Assembly: GCA_027475525.1 (NCBI GenBank)
Contig: JAMWFC010000070.1
Location: forward strand, 1-64,000
DNA from: Macrolepiota albuminosa
Taxonomy: Eukaryota > Basidiomycota > Agaricomycetes > Agaricales > Agaricaceae
DNA length: 64,000 nucleotides
Direction of reading: 5' to 3'
Positions 33,195 to 45,853 of the stretch are shown in pieces (positions within the stretch are counted from its first letter, which is position 1; every line of letters begins with the position of its first letter). Position numbers and translations under genes: made by a program. The notes below the pieces were generated by a model, which saw only the letters and a list, made by a program, of their open reading frames with translations, made no database searches and was not told the DNA's origin.

Positions 33195-35199
33195 TTATAT
33201 CACCGCCTCCATATCATCATCATCATCACTGTCTTCCTCTTCCTCTGCTGGTATGACTTCCACTGGGGGTGGCAGGGGCGCGGGCGGAGCGGTCGGCATC
33301 GGTATTGGAGGTGCATGTTGCTGAGCTGTTTCCAAATCTGCCGGGGTCGTATACGAAGGCATAGCATACTGAGTTTGTGATTGTGATTGGGATTGGGGTT
33401 GGGGTGGTGGCGGAAGTGGGAGTGGGAGTGGGATGCTTGCCATGGGAGGTACAAGAGATACTGTGACAGGTGGGGCGACGGCTGTCATCCAAGTAGCGGC
33501 AGAAGGGGGAGGAGCTGAAGGAGACGTGACAACGGGGTAATGTATGACAGGATCGCCTTCATCTTCCTGTGAAAGCTCAGCCAATTGAGCAGCCAGCAGT
33601 GCCAGATGCGCCTGAAGCTCTGCCCGACCAGCAGAATAGTCCTCCGTGTCGGTCACTGCGCCGGTGGTGTCCGCTGTGTTGTGTGGTGCGTCCGATGCCG
33701 ACGGTCCACTGGTAGAGGGTGGAACGGTACTGCTGGGTCCAACGGAAGGCTGATTCGGTTCTACATTGCTTGATTCTTCCTCGGGTAAAGACAATAACGT
33801 ATCGAAATTGATGGCCTTCAGAATGTTTTGTGCCGCCTCCCACGCATCCTGTACAGAGGTCGCTTGGCTGGCATCGGAAGTTGAAGTCGTGGCCGTGGTG
33901 GCTGAGGTAGAGGTCACCGGTGTAGTTTGTGTTTGTCCAGGTCGTGCGTGACCTGGGAAACCCTGCGGCGGTTGTTGGAATGGATAACCATATGGTTGTG
34001 TCTGGAACGCGGGAGCCTGAGATGGCTGATTGTGATGGACAAGCGGTGCGTGTGTGAAGGGAGACGGGGGTACAGGGGAAGCTGATGTGGGATTTTGAGT
34101 TTGTGGACGTCTTGTCGTCCGTCTTGATGTCTATTCCGAGATAAAAAAAAATTGTTTAATAAAATTCAAAAGAGTAGAACTCACAGCACCCCCTTCCCAT
34201 GTTGCATTGAGCCTATATTTCCCATTACTACTCTTGATAAACCTCCCTCTCTTGAACGCCTTTTGAAGAGCTTGACTTGCCGATGGACGAAAATTCTGCT
34301 GCAAAGGATAACGTGCTGCCATCCAGGTGAACAAGTCTTTCGGCGCACACCCCTCAGGATCCGCGGAATCAGTGAGAGCTTCAGCGATCATCTCTTCATA
34401 ACTAGGAAGATCGTCAGTGGAAGTAGGGTTAGCGACGAAGACATCGTGAGGCTGTGGCGGCGCATGGGTAGGGTGGGGCAGCGGAGGAGCATAGGGTACA
34501 GAAGCAGGTTGAGAAAATGTCGGATGTGGTTGTGGATATTGACCAGGGAGAGGATAAGGATACGGAGAGGGATATGAGGGGTATCCAGGGGGAGCCTGGT
34601 AGTACGGTGCGTGAGGATAGGCAGCTTGAGGATGACCATAGCCGTATGGCTGATGAAGATATGGCGGTTGCTGAGGAGCAGCTGCGGCCGCTGTGGCAGG
34701 TGTTGAAGGAGAAGGTGCTGTAGTCTGAGATTGTGCGGAAGTTTGGGAGGTGTCTGGCGCGGGCGATGATGGCTTGTCGGGCGGTTGTGCTTCAGCTGGC
34801 TGTTCTATTGACTGTACAACCGTAGATGGTGGCTGAGATGATTCCTTCAACGAGTCTGTTGCAGCTTTTTCGCCATTTGAAGTTGAACTCGACGCCACAG
34901 GCGTCTCTGTGCATGATTTCTGGATAGCCGCTATAGCAGCATTGATATCTGCGGGCCATATTGTGCTTTTCACGTAGGGTGGGACATGGAGGTCAAAGTT
35001 GAGGCAAATGTCAATGATATGCTGAGGCGGTAAGAGCGAAAGGTATTGCTTTTTGAGTTCATGATCTTGTGGCCCTATTACAAAGTCAGGTCTAGAAATA
35101 AGTCGATATAACTGGAGACAGACCAGGAAGTACGTGATGATATGGATGATGATAGAGAGGGTGTAGTGGAGGAGAAGCGTACAGGCCACTCGTCTGCAT
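33195..35199 (-). CDS. Proline-rich protein with linker histone H1/H5-type winged helix
   Basis: Three exons. The first reads MQTSGLYASPPLHPLYHHPYHHVLPG and splices across a 52-nt intron with a good CTGAC branch site to PQDHELKKQYLSLLPPQHIID. I prefer this start (35199) over a longer open frame because that frame would add an odd hydrophobic Ile/Leu stretch that is really intron. The middle is Pro/Ser/Gln/Tyr-rich low complexity. A folded domain of about 70 residues (YEEMIAEALTDSADPEGCAP, then KDLFTWMAARYPL, ASQALQKAFKRGRFIKSSN, GKYRLNATWEGG) matches the linker-histone globular winged helix. A second intron near 34132-34184 follows, then a Ser/Thr/Pro tail and an acidic end (EEEEDSDDDDDMEAVI). 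Likely a DNA-binding nuclear protein rather than a true H1, since the Lys-rich tail is missing. Confidence 0.72.
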
Positions 35200-35272
35200 C
35201 CTTTCCGGCACCTGCACAGTTTTTCAAACAAGGTTTGCGCGCTTTCAAACTCCTTTTGATCACATCATTTTA

Positions 35273-35437
35273 GTTTCGAAGTGAGCTACACCGGTTCTCC
35301 ATCGTCAACGCTTTTATCCTCGTTCATTCTCTTGACCCTTATCGGCAGGTGCGAGGGCAGGTCCTCGGGAATCGTGATCTTGTAATATCTGGGGCCTGAA
35401 CTCCGACATCGCAAAGTTGTGCACTACTTAAGCTTGG
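35273..35437. repeat. Dispersed repeat, copy 1 (inverted relative to copy 2)
   Basis: This 165-nt stretch, from GTTTCGAAGTGAGCTACACC to CTTAAGCTTGG, recurs as its reverse complement at 49187-49360 with roughly 90-95% identity by eye and one insertion of about 9 nt in the other copy. It lies just upstream of the winged-helix gene, so it may overlap that gene's promoter. It has no clear terminal inverted repeat and no coding capacity. Confidence 0.85.
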
Positions 35438-35925
35438 AAGAGAGCTGGGCGAGCTTCATGACAATCATGGACTTGGAAGATGAATGATAATATTATATAT
35501 ACATAGGCATAGCACATCAGTTATCCCTGCTTCTTAGCTCAGCATCGTAGCTTGCCGGCGGATACATTCAAACCATTCATTCATTCAGAGATAAGGAGGC
35601 CTTGTGGCAGAACTTCTGACGACACCACGTCGCGTTATTCTTGTGAACATCATGACATAAATTATGATACCCGATCAAACATGGTCACGTGGTCACTCTT
35701 CCCTCTACTTATCGTCCATATCGACTTGGGTATGTGTCCCACGGCCCATTGGACAACTTCCATTATAGTCATATGTCTACTGTTTAATAAGTAATACCCC
35801 AAATGCCTAAAAGGTTCTGAGTGCTAAATCCTTGACGGGTCTTCTCCACCGATCTATCGCGCCAGCGCCAAGGCATTCTTTATGCTCGTATCGTCTCTGC
35901 TGCATTAGAAGTTGTCGATAGTACC
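35438..35925. other. Intergenic region upstream of paralogue B
   Basis: About 490 nt, AT-rich (TATTATATATACATA near 35492), otherwise featureless to the eye. It probably holds the promoter of the gene at 35926. Confidence 0.45.
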
Positions 35926-36954
35926 ATGACTGTTCTTGCAACTGATTCCTTTCTCAGCTACCTAAAATCCCTTTATCCTCAAAAAGACTTGTCAAACCGT
36001 GAGGAGACTTTTTATCCATGACATATTCCTTATTACATCCCCCAGTAATCAATCCATGGTACATCATTGCCAGCGTGGCATTTTGCGCGAGCAATAGAAC
36101 CGAAGAGGTCCCTCGGGTATTTCAATACGCTCTGGAAGAGTTGCAAGCAGAAGACGATGCAGTCGATAATCATCGTTTGTTGGCTCGGAAAATGCGGGAT
36201 GCCTTATTCAAGGCAGGTATGGTCGCTGGATATGCTCGAGTGGGTTATGCACTCCGTCCGTTGTGACTGAAAATACTGACGAGACCGCGGTTCGTCATGA
36301 ATACAGATAATCAACGGTCTTATTGCCTTGCATGAGGTGACGCCTGAGGAGCTTCGCGATGCGAAGACCATGAGGTAAAAGTATCGAGACGGCTAACTCA
36401 CTTGCTCTTTCTCAATCATCGTCAATGTATCATTCAGACGTATGGATACTACGATCGAGATTTGCGAGAGGACTGGCGAAGCTTTATTCCGCAGCATCTA
36501 CGGCGAAACAGCGGACTCAGTTCAGAACATATTGGACAATATTTATCCAGACATGGGTAAGTCTCTGAGTGTGCTGGTGGTATGTCATCATTGACTTCTA
36601 AACAGGTTGGTTCTCGAAAACGATTGCATATGGTATGACGTATGGGTTTACAGACATCTTGTCACCATTGGAGACCTCGTATACTTTGGTTGCAGCCCTT
36701 ATTGGTCCGTGATTGTCTTTTAACTTTGGGTTTTGGCTCATAGAAATCTCTTATCTAACTTTGGTTCTTAGCGAGCGATAGTCCTCGACAGATCCAGTGG
36801 CACCTTGATGGCGCTCGGAGGGGAGGAGCGACATTTGAGGAGATACAAGCTGTTCGCACCATATCAATGGAGGTTGCCGCACTTTCTGGGATCACATGGA
36901 GGGATGGGGTTCCAGAAGTGAAGGACATGATCAAATTTGAAAGCAAACGGTAAT
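35926..36954 (+). CDS. Carboxymuconolactone decarboxylase/AhpD-like protein (paralogue B)
   Basis: Same family and exon layout as the gene at 31342: exons 1-3 (35926-35998, 36046-36239, 36307-36374) are 73, 194 and 68 nt in both genes. Conserved blocks are NPWYIIASVAFCASNRTEEVPRVFQ, RDALFKAGMVAGYARIINGL, IALHEVTPEELRD, SIYGETADSVQNILDNIYPDMGW, ILSPLETSYTLVAALIASD and RQIQWHLDGARRGGAT. Start MTVLATDSFLSYLKSLYP aligns with MSALATPSLLRHLKSLYP in paralogue A. Introns are diverged in sequence while coding is well conserved, which argues both copies are under selection. No CxxC motif is visible. Its function is unknown; oxidative-stress or small-molecule chemistry would be inference only. Confidence 0.75.
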
Positions 36955-37806
36955 TTTCGTGGTGAAATTGCATCTAATAATTCTTGTGGTTATGGCCTCA
37001 CGTTTTGTGAGTGATCACTATCTTGTCCTTGAACTACTTCGGGCCATGTCCAATCATCTTATCTCTGCAGCTTTAAACGAAAACTTGTAACTCGGCGGCC
37101 AAAGCAACCAAACCTAGCTAACTCGTCCTTCCACTATGTATATTTGATTCGGCTATGATCATGTGCGGATTTTTGAATCCTGGGTTTTTTTAGGAGGTTA
37201 TGTTCGACTGAAGTCTAGAGGAGATTCATTCAACGACGTCAGTCAAGTGCTTCTCCAATTGCTGTCCACATCAAAGACAAAGTCATTACAACATGCAACA
37301 AAGGTATCAACGAGTCAGTCGGCTGTCAATGTATTAATGCGCAACAAAGTCTGCTGTCAGGTAATCACATCGTAAGTGCTTTTTATGCTGGCTCTCCGGA
37401 ATTTACGAAGGAAAACCATCAATTACGATCTGAAAAGTCGTACATAATTACTGGAGTGTGAATTTGTACCCCATTAGGTGTGACTCAGCGAGCACGACAT
37501 TTAGAAAGATCAATGAATTGACTTTAGCCATGGCTAGATACTATTGCCATTGTCAGCCTGACATACCTAGGTCCGGATCCTTTTGTTGACGGTCAGAGCA
37601 AGGCCATCATCCTTCACATAACTATCACATCGACAGAAATTATACGGTTTCGTTTTCCTGAGCTCTCCACGTCACGTGTCACTTTTACTTCTGCATTTGA
37701 GTTTGTCAACGATGTTTGACTCTCTCAACTCCCAGTTTTGATCGGCGTCAGTGCACTATCGTCCAGTAGCAGGCTATAAAGCCTCTCTGTCAACTACAGT
37801 GTCTAT
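36955..37806. other. Intergenic region
   Basis: About 850 nt. A 70-codon frame at 37163-37375 has no recognisable content. The right half is the probable promoter of the WD40 gene, with a CACGTG-containing stretch (TCCACGTCACGTGTCAC) near 37667. No repeats noticed. Confidence 0.45.
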
Positions 37807-40800
37807 ATGGACGACTCTAGCGTCTCTGGCGCACATGTCAACAATTTGGGTTCTTCCGTAGCGTCAATATTGGGCATTAAAGGCGGTCTTCGCTTTCGAG
37901 CACATGGCTCGACTCAAAAGGCCCATATCATCCTGCGACGCGTCACTGCCACCAATGGCTCATGCGATGATAGTCTAAGCAGCAAAGTCGTGCGCTTCAC
38001 ATTAATTGCACATAAACGAATCGAAGTCAGACCAGGGAAGGAGTTGCTTTTGATGCTCGAGTCAGAAAATGGACCGTTTAAAGACCAGCCTGTCGTAATG
38101 GAAGGTGATCTCAGGTCTTCCGAAGACACTTCAGGTGAGGAAGACAATCCACAAGACACTGATAAAGAAGAGTTCTTCGTTCCCCCTGTGAAAGAGGCGA
38201 TTCCACCAAAGATGCGTAGAGCATGGGCCAAGGTTGATGATATTGCTCTGGTCACTAGTGCGTCTATACCCTTCTTATCATGACTTTACTGCATCAATTC
38301 TCGTCTCTAGCACCCGCGAAAAAACCTCCTGTTGTGCTAAAATCCGTTGGCGTTCAGACAGAACTTTCGCATGTCTCAATATCAACACAAACTCAACGGC
38401 TTCTTAAAGATCAATCAGCTCAAACTTCTTCATTGTCTAAATCTGTGTCAGTCCAGGTCGATTCACCCTCGTCCAGTCGAGCATCGAGTGTCATACAAAC
38501 TGGGATGATACAGGGTTGTGATGTTAGTGGTGCTAATGAGACAGCACGAACTTCTGTCGGGCTGAACAGTAAAGGTACAAATGGTAGCCGATCACTCAAC
38601 CTCCTCATTGTATGTCCATGCAATCCTGACCCACCTCATAAATTTTCATCCGTACTAGGACGAGAAAAAAGAACGAAGCCTTTCTCCTATGGACCTTGAT
38701 TCTCCTTCTGACTCTCCCCAACTTTCTCCTGTATCGGGTTCTACACCATCCACATCTGTGCCAAATATCCTTCCTTTTTCTCTCCCTTCACCCACATACT
38801 CGCCCACCTTGTCAATTGCGTCCAGTTCAGGCGCACAAGACATGCAACTGTCTCCTATTGATGTCCAACCGACTTCGGATCTACCACCTTTGATAAATGG
38901 TGTGTTCGCCGATGACTCCAAGGTGGTTATCTCTTCTTCCCACCAGAATACTCCTAGGAAAGCATTAGTCGCGCATCTTTCTTCAACTGCAGACATCGCC
39001 ACAGGATTTTCTGGACGTTCGACTCAATCGCCAGTGAATAGCCCTTTTGTATCAGGAGGATTTGTGACAGAATTTGGAGTGCCACCTGAGCAAAAAAGCA
39101 GAACCAGCCAAGGACCCAAGGTCGAAAACAATGAATTCAAGGTAAGTCGCAAAAATTGCGTGATGTGTTTGCTCTGTTTTATTCATACATCTTGGGGTAA
39201 AGTCGTCCACTTCCTCCCTGTCAGAATCTGTACTACAATCCCATCCGGTACCTATCCCTTCTCCTTCTATCGATGCGAAGTCATTTGTTGCCCGTATCCT
39301 TCCTATGGTGCAGAATGCTATTGCGTCAAGCAGCAAAATACCATTTCCAAAAGTCCCAACTCAACCGAAAATTGACTTCCGGATCTTAAGTGGTCGAGCT
39401 CTTGAAAAATCTCCCGTCAGGGATTCGTCCGAATCTTCGCCTCCTGATACCAAGCCATTACTACACATTCCGTCTGACCCAATACGACCTTCGGCCGCTG
39501 CCGTGAGCAATATTAGTCGGAGTTCTGCAAGAGTGCCACCCAATGCACATAAAACGTTGTCGACTCCGGCTTCTGTGCCGGTCAAAAAACATTTAGCTGT
39601 CGGAAGCGAACGGCGGCCCTTCGTTAAATCAACAAATGGTAATGGACCTGCGGGTGACATTCCTCGTTCTGCACCAGTAACACCGCATGCTCCTTCAAAC
39701 AAAGCAACTATGACTACCCCATTGACGCCCATTCTGCCATCAGCTGCGCCACCACCTCTTCCTCTTTCTGCGCCGGAAAATAAATGGAAACGCGTGAGTA
39801 ACACTATACCACCTTCACCAGCTACCACGTCCGCAAGCGTCCCTACTACTCCCTGTCCTCCTGCAAAGATCAATGATAGTAATTACGACAAGAATGGTCG
39901 AGCCTCTAGTCGAATACGCGGGTCACCGCTCGAGCTGGTACAAGCAAGTAAGTCAATCCGTGCTTGATTCGTAGTACTTTGTTTATTTTTGCAGCTTCAT
40001 TAAAAGATAGGATAGCACCGTCTTCAGTTAATTCTAATATTTCTACCTCATCCGTCTCCTTAAAAAGCAACAGCCGTGACCTACTTAGCCGAATATCTAA
40101 TACACCCGCACTGTCATTGCAAACTACGACACCCGTACCCGCTTCTAGCTCAATAATGCTGTCTCCTACTTCAACTCTCGTCTCGCAATCGCCTGGTGAG
40201 TTCTGATTGTATAAGTTGTTCAGGTTCATTGTTGTATAACTCATAACCTATCAGCGCCACCTTTCTCGTCATCATCTTTATTATCGCCTGTAGGGCCAAA
40301 GAACATATCGCCTTTACTTAATCATCCCCTTCCCCCAAAGCCTACCTTTGCAGGCGTTAAGAGAGAAAGACCTAGATCATCCGAACCCGTTTCGCGGAAG
40401 AAACAGAGACGAATATTTCAATGGCCTACGGTTGATAATCATTATTCAACGAAGTTGATAGGTGACGGGCAAGTTGGCATACGGAACATAGCTTTCAGTT
40501 CTGATGGAAGTCATTTTGCGTTGGGCTGTAAGTTTCTGTTCACTCTACTTTGTCGAAAGAAATCATGCCGTTTGTTTACAGGTGATGATCGAACCATTCG
40601 TGTATGGAACAACCGAACTAGGTTAGAAATTGCAAATCTGTCGCATAATTCTCCGGTTTTGGCAGTGGCTTGGATGGAGGGGGATGCAGGTGTCGTCTCT
40701 CTCGGGGAAGATGGTGTTGTTAGCAAATGGACAAGGACTGTAAGTTTTGCTGATGAAAAATTGTCTTTTACAGCTTGAACAATGAAAAAGCAGGGCGTTA

Positions 40801-41792
40801 ATCATTGGCAATGGGCCAAAGTTCTCGACGCTGGCAAGAATGATGGAAGAGGCGACGATGACAAGATATGTTTGGCATACGTTCGTGAACGAATAGCAGT
40901 GTCATACCCTCGGGTTGGTGTCAAAGTGTGGATCTCGTCAAAAGGTTCCAGGAATTTTGGTGTTGGAATCGTCGTTAGATGGGCTGACAGAAGTTGACTT
41001 GCAGGAACTTGGCAGGCTCAAAGGTCCATTTTGCGACCAAATGTAACTGCCCTCATTTTCGTGGATGGAGGGGCCGCTATTATCGGTGGAACACGCGATG
41101 GTGTAGTGTAAGTCTCTTACATTAGCTCTTCGTCGCGTCTGTTGAGCAGCTGTCTGGCAGGTGGTATTCTGAGATACCCAACGGAACTTTGCGTGCTTAT
41201 GCTTTCCTCTCATCCAGGATGTAATTGATAAATTAAGTTATCGTTGAAACTACTGATGGTTGTGTTTGTAGCTATACTTTGGATCTGGCACCCCCAGGTA
41301 CTCACGTTCTTGTGGGCCTAAGATCTAAAGCCTATGTTATTGCCATACGACAACCAGGCAAACAGGGAGATATTGAGCGGTTGTTTTCTTGTAAAGAACT
41401 CGAGAATGATGAATCGCAATCCAGTTCTCTGTTTGATGGCTTTGGTGCAGTGTTTGCGACCGAGGGCCAAGCTGTCTTATTCGGGAGCGTTGATGGGTGT
41501 GTCCTGGTCTGGGATCAAAAGAAGGCGACCATCGTGTATGGACTAGAGCACGAGGAGGGTACGTGCTTCACTTCGGCTTGTCGCCTCGTGTGAAAGCTGA
41601 CGGCATGTCTAGATGACACCATTCAGGCTGTTGCGGTGTGTTCTACCTTTGTCTGTCAGTTCATTCATTCATTCATTTCGTTCATGGATTCAGAGCTTTG
41701 ATGGACCAACTAATCGTGATGGATACCTGTTAACGGGGACGAAAGCCGGGAAGTTGTCGTGGTGGTTGCAGCCTGTTGCGGCACCACCGTAG
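37807..41792 (+). CDS. Large WD40-repeat protein with disordered N-terminal half
   Basis: A long gene of about ten exons. The first 170 residues could form a folded domain (LGIKGGLRFRAHGS, RVTATNGSCDDSL, VRFTLIAHKRIEVRPGKELLLML). Then come some 550 residues rich in Ser/Pro/Thr, with repeated short motifs VGVQTEL, ISTQTQ, QSAQTSS, VSVQVDS. A basic patch (VKRERPRSSEPVSRKKQRR) may be a nuclear signal. The C-terminal 330 residues are WD40 blades: GIRNIAFSSDGSHFALGCDD, RTIRVWNN, VLAVAWMEGDAGVVSLGEDG, VSKWTRTG, AVLFGSVDGCVLVWD, YLLTGTKAGKLSWWLQP. Introns are short and fall near 38260-38310, 38612-38660, 39142-39213, 40199-40256, 40528-40582 and further on. I do not recognise a named orthologue; the layout looks like a basidiomycete-specific regulator or scaffold. 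Confidence 0.75.
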
Positions 41793-42369
41793 GATATATT
41801 TCGGTGTATTTTATTTTGATAAATAAATTGAAGCGTGGGAGTATCATGAAACGTGTCTTTGATTTGACATGTTTGGATTCCCGTCCGGACTCGTTACGTT
41901 CAATCAAGTCGTTGCTACCAGAACCTCGAGATTGTCAGCGACAGTCACCGCGCTTTTAAATTCCAATTATCTGCCTCCTTTGACTCTGTGCGTACTATGT
42001 CTTGTCATCTCGCTCAGTCAACTAACTTTTCCCATTAGGTTTTCTCCAGGCGTGTACCATCTCCTGATCGCCTTGAACCCGACTTATTTATCGACTTCCC
42101 TTGTGCTCCTAGGTCCGCTGCATACTGGTTCCTTAACTTTTGACTGTTCAGAAGATCAGTAAGTTTATTGATCTCTCCTTGTCTCTCCTCTATACAAGCA
42201 TCCGGCCACGAGGCTCTTCTGCCACGCCAAACTACTGGCCTGGCGTGCCACCAGGCGATAAGAAACTGTTGATTTGGTCATGTTGCGTGTGGATCGCTTA
42301 CTTATATACCCTTGTTCCTTCTCCGCAGCTGCCACTCTACTTCGACGGATAACCTAGACATCAACCACA
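41793..42369. other. 5' region of CDC42
   Basis: About 580 nt between the WD40 gene and CDC42. Pyrimidine-rich near the right end (CCTTGTCTCTCC, CCTTGTTCCTTCTCC), a common feature of strong fungal promoters and leaders. No gene seen. Confidence 0.5.
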
Positions 42370-43209
<840 letters not shown>

Positions 43210-43647
43210 GCCTATCCTTGGGGTTTTACTTCACCGATACATGTTACGATCCCCTTTACGTCACGATTTGCTTATATATCCTCCTTTTTGGCATTTTCTC
43301 TTCCTCCTGAAGACATTCTTTCAGGTCATTTCCTCCTACTAAGATACAATCTCAAGGGTATTATCTTCATTGCCATGAGTTAGTTTGCTCCCGCCGGCTT
43401 CTCAAGAGAGTAAGTTTGTAAACGCTAGTCCAAACGCGCAAGTAAAAAAAATGGTAAAGTGGAAACGTCCTCGGAAAGGATGCAAAATAGTCTAGGTTGT
43501 AGTAGAAATATCCATCCGTGTTTAAGTAGACCCCAAATGCCGAGGCTTAGAGGGAGGTTTCCATCTCTTTCCACCAGTACTCCGTTGTAGTAGGTTGCCA
43601 ACTATAATGGAATCAGTACGCTGTCCAAGTCCTGCTTGAACATTATC
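43210..43647. other. Convergent 3' region
   Basis: About 440 nt between the stop of CDC42 and the stop of the convergent small secreted protein gene. It presumably holds both 3' UTRs. No gene, repeat or clear terminator seen. Confidence 0.5.
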
Positions 43648-43939
43648 TTACGGATGAGACGGTTTGGGATGTTTGGGATGATGGTGCTCAGCATTGTCCT
43701 GTATGTCCGCGTCACTGTAAAAATTCAAAGATTAGGAGATTATTTAGCACAAATCTTGGTATATACTTCTCGTTCAGCACGTCTCGCTTAACATTTGCCT
43801 CTGGACGCCTCATTTTGTACTGCTTCAATGCTCGAGGTACAGGAGCGTTCATGGTGGGAGTTGGAACAGCAACAACAACAGAGATAGAAGCAAGAATAAC
43901 GAGCGTAGCCGCAAGGACGGTGAAACTGATCCAACGCAT
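43648..43939 (-). CDS. Small secreted peptide with Kex2 site and His-rich tail
   Basis: Two exons (43767-43939, 43648-43714) separated by a 52-nt intron give 79 residues. The first 24 residues are a strong signal peptide (MRWISFTVLAATLVILASIS then VVVAVPTP) with a plausible cleavage after AVA or nearby. The mature part is short and basic, with KQYKMRRPEANVKR; the Lys-Arg pair is a likely Kex2 processing site, after which comes DVLNENDADIQDNAE and the tail HHHPKHPKPSHP. There are no cysteines, so it is not a typical disulphide-bonded effector. I do not recognise the family. The His/Pro-rich end could bind metal, but that is inference. The start is well supported by the signal peptide. Confidence 0.6.
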
Positions 43940-44393
43940 GGCTATTGTCCTCGACTGTGAGCGTACGGGGAGAAGCTACATCCTGACGCGCACCAGTCGC
44001 GCTTTTTATGTATCCCGGGTAGAGCAGATGCGCCCGATGTAACGACGCATGTGGAAAGGCCACGCTGACAGGGCTGTCGATCAGCCTTTCGTATAGAGTC
44101 AGGAGAAATGAGGAAGTTGCGGTAGGCACGGCGATGGCGAAAGAAGAGCGCGGGTCTTGGCCCAAACAGATAACGGACAGACGGCATTGGAAGTGACCCG
44201 AGTAACCCAATCTCCCACTGCCAAGAATAGGGACGAAGCGTGGTTCATTGACGTACTCTTAACGGTGCTAACTGGTTTTAAGAGCTTGCAAAGTAAGTTA
44301 CGTGAGGTTATGTGTGAGTTTGATAGAATTGTCAAAGTTGATCAATCAACCTCTTTTTGGTCACGTCCGTTTCACACTTTCGCCTAAACTACC
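43940..44393. other. Divergent promoter region
   Basis: About 450 nt between divergent genes (secreted peptide on the left, SF3b4 on the right). No TATA box stands out. Open frames here on both strands are overlapping and featureless. Confidence 0.5.
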
Positions 44394-45559
44394 ATGTCCC
44401 GTCCTCAAGATGACCGGAATCAAGAGGCCACCGTCTACCTGGTGCGCACATCTGATGAACGTGCGACTCTACTCTCAGTGATACGTACGTAATTCATAGG
44501 GAAACTTGGACGAACGGTGTACAGACGCGCTCGTCTGGGAGTTGATGCTCCAGGCAGGCCCCGTTGGTACGCTTACCTCACTCGTCGTACCTGATAGTGT
44601 GAATGTTCTGACTTATGTCGGCTCCACCGGACAGTGAACGTACATCTCCCGAAAGACCGTATTTCAATGGCGCACCAGGGTTACGGCTTTTGTGAGTTTT
44701 TGACAGAGGAAGACGCGGAATACGCCTGTAAGATCATGAACCAGATTAAACTATGGGGAAAACCCATTCGAGTGAACAAGGTTTGTTCACCGCAAGGTGG
44801 CACTCTAACCGTGTTAATCATGTCTATCACTTTCTTTTAGGCTTCATCGGATAAAAAACAACTCGACGTCGGCGCCAACCTATTCATCGGTAATTTGGAC
44901 GAGAATGTGGACGAACGGCTATTATATGACACTTTCAGTGCGTTCGGGCTTATGGCGACTACAGCAAAGGTGCTTGATAATCTTCTCTCTCCACGGTATC
45001 TCAATTCATCCGAGTGTTCTAGATCGCTCGCGACACAGGAACGGGTTTATCAAAAGGCTATGGTTTCGTCTCCTATACAGATTTCGAATCTTCCGACGGT
45101 GCTATCGAATCTATGAATGGGCAGTTCCTAATGAACAAGGCCATCAGCGTGCAATATGCATTTAAAAAAGACGGCAAAGGAGAGCGTCACGGTACGTCAG
45201 CGGAGCGCCTCTTGGCAGCTCAAGCACGCAAGAATAACGCCTTGCCCGTCTCCTCACGTCCCCCACCTGCACCCATCGCTTTTGGTGCACGCCCAGCCAT
45301 GCCTGGTTACCCCCAGCCGTACCAGGGACAGTTTGCGGGCGCCCTCGCACAACCACCGCCTCCTCCTGGTTTCACGCCGCAACAGACAATCATGCCGCCA
45401 CCAATGGGTATGCCTATGCCTCCGCCTCCTATGGGCGTACCGGCTGTACCTATGGCCCCGCCCCCAGGTATGCCAGTTTATGGCGGCTTCCCGCCGCCGC
45501 CGCCGCCTGGATTTGGAGTGCAATATCCGCCACCACCTGCACAGCAGCCGCAGTTTTGA
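44394..45559 (+). CDS. HSH49: Splicing factor 3b subunit 4 (SF3b49/Hsh49), two RRMs
   Basis: Part of the SF3b complex of the U2 snRNP; contacts pre-mRNA near the branch site. Six exons. RRM1 runs from ATVYLGNLDER through [20 protein letters not shown] and [18 protein letters not shown]2 from [20 protein letters not shown] through [20 protein letters not shown] and [20 protein letters not shown]. The RNP1 motifs ([16 protein letters not shown]) are intact. [20 protein letters not shown] follows, as in the family, and the C-terminal 110 residues are Pro/Gly-rich with many PPPP runs, also typical. The first exon (16 codons) ends at ATVYL, splitting the first RNP2 motif by an intron. The family is about 200-420 residues; this is near 290. 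Confidence 0.95.
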
Positions 45560-45853
45560 AAGGTGCTGTGCAGGACGTCTTTGCGTTTTGAGTATAACGA
45601 ACGTGTAAAATTAAGCTATGTGTCTATATAGAATTACTTTGATATGTCAAAACACATCTGAGAATGCTGCATTTCAAGTCTATCAGAATATACTGTACTC
45701 GACGGCTATCAGAAAACCTTTCGTTGTTCTAGTCTTATTTTAGAGTCCATTGTGGGCTCGAACAAGTCTCTTATTTCCTCGCCATGACTGCGCGTATCTT
45801 ACACATCAGCATACAATGATTGCCTTAATCTCAGAGCGGGAAGATCAAACACT

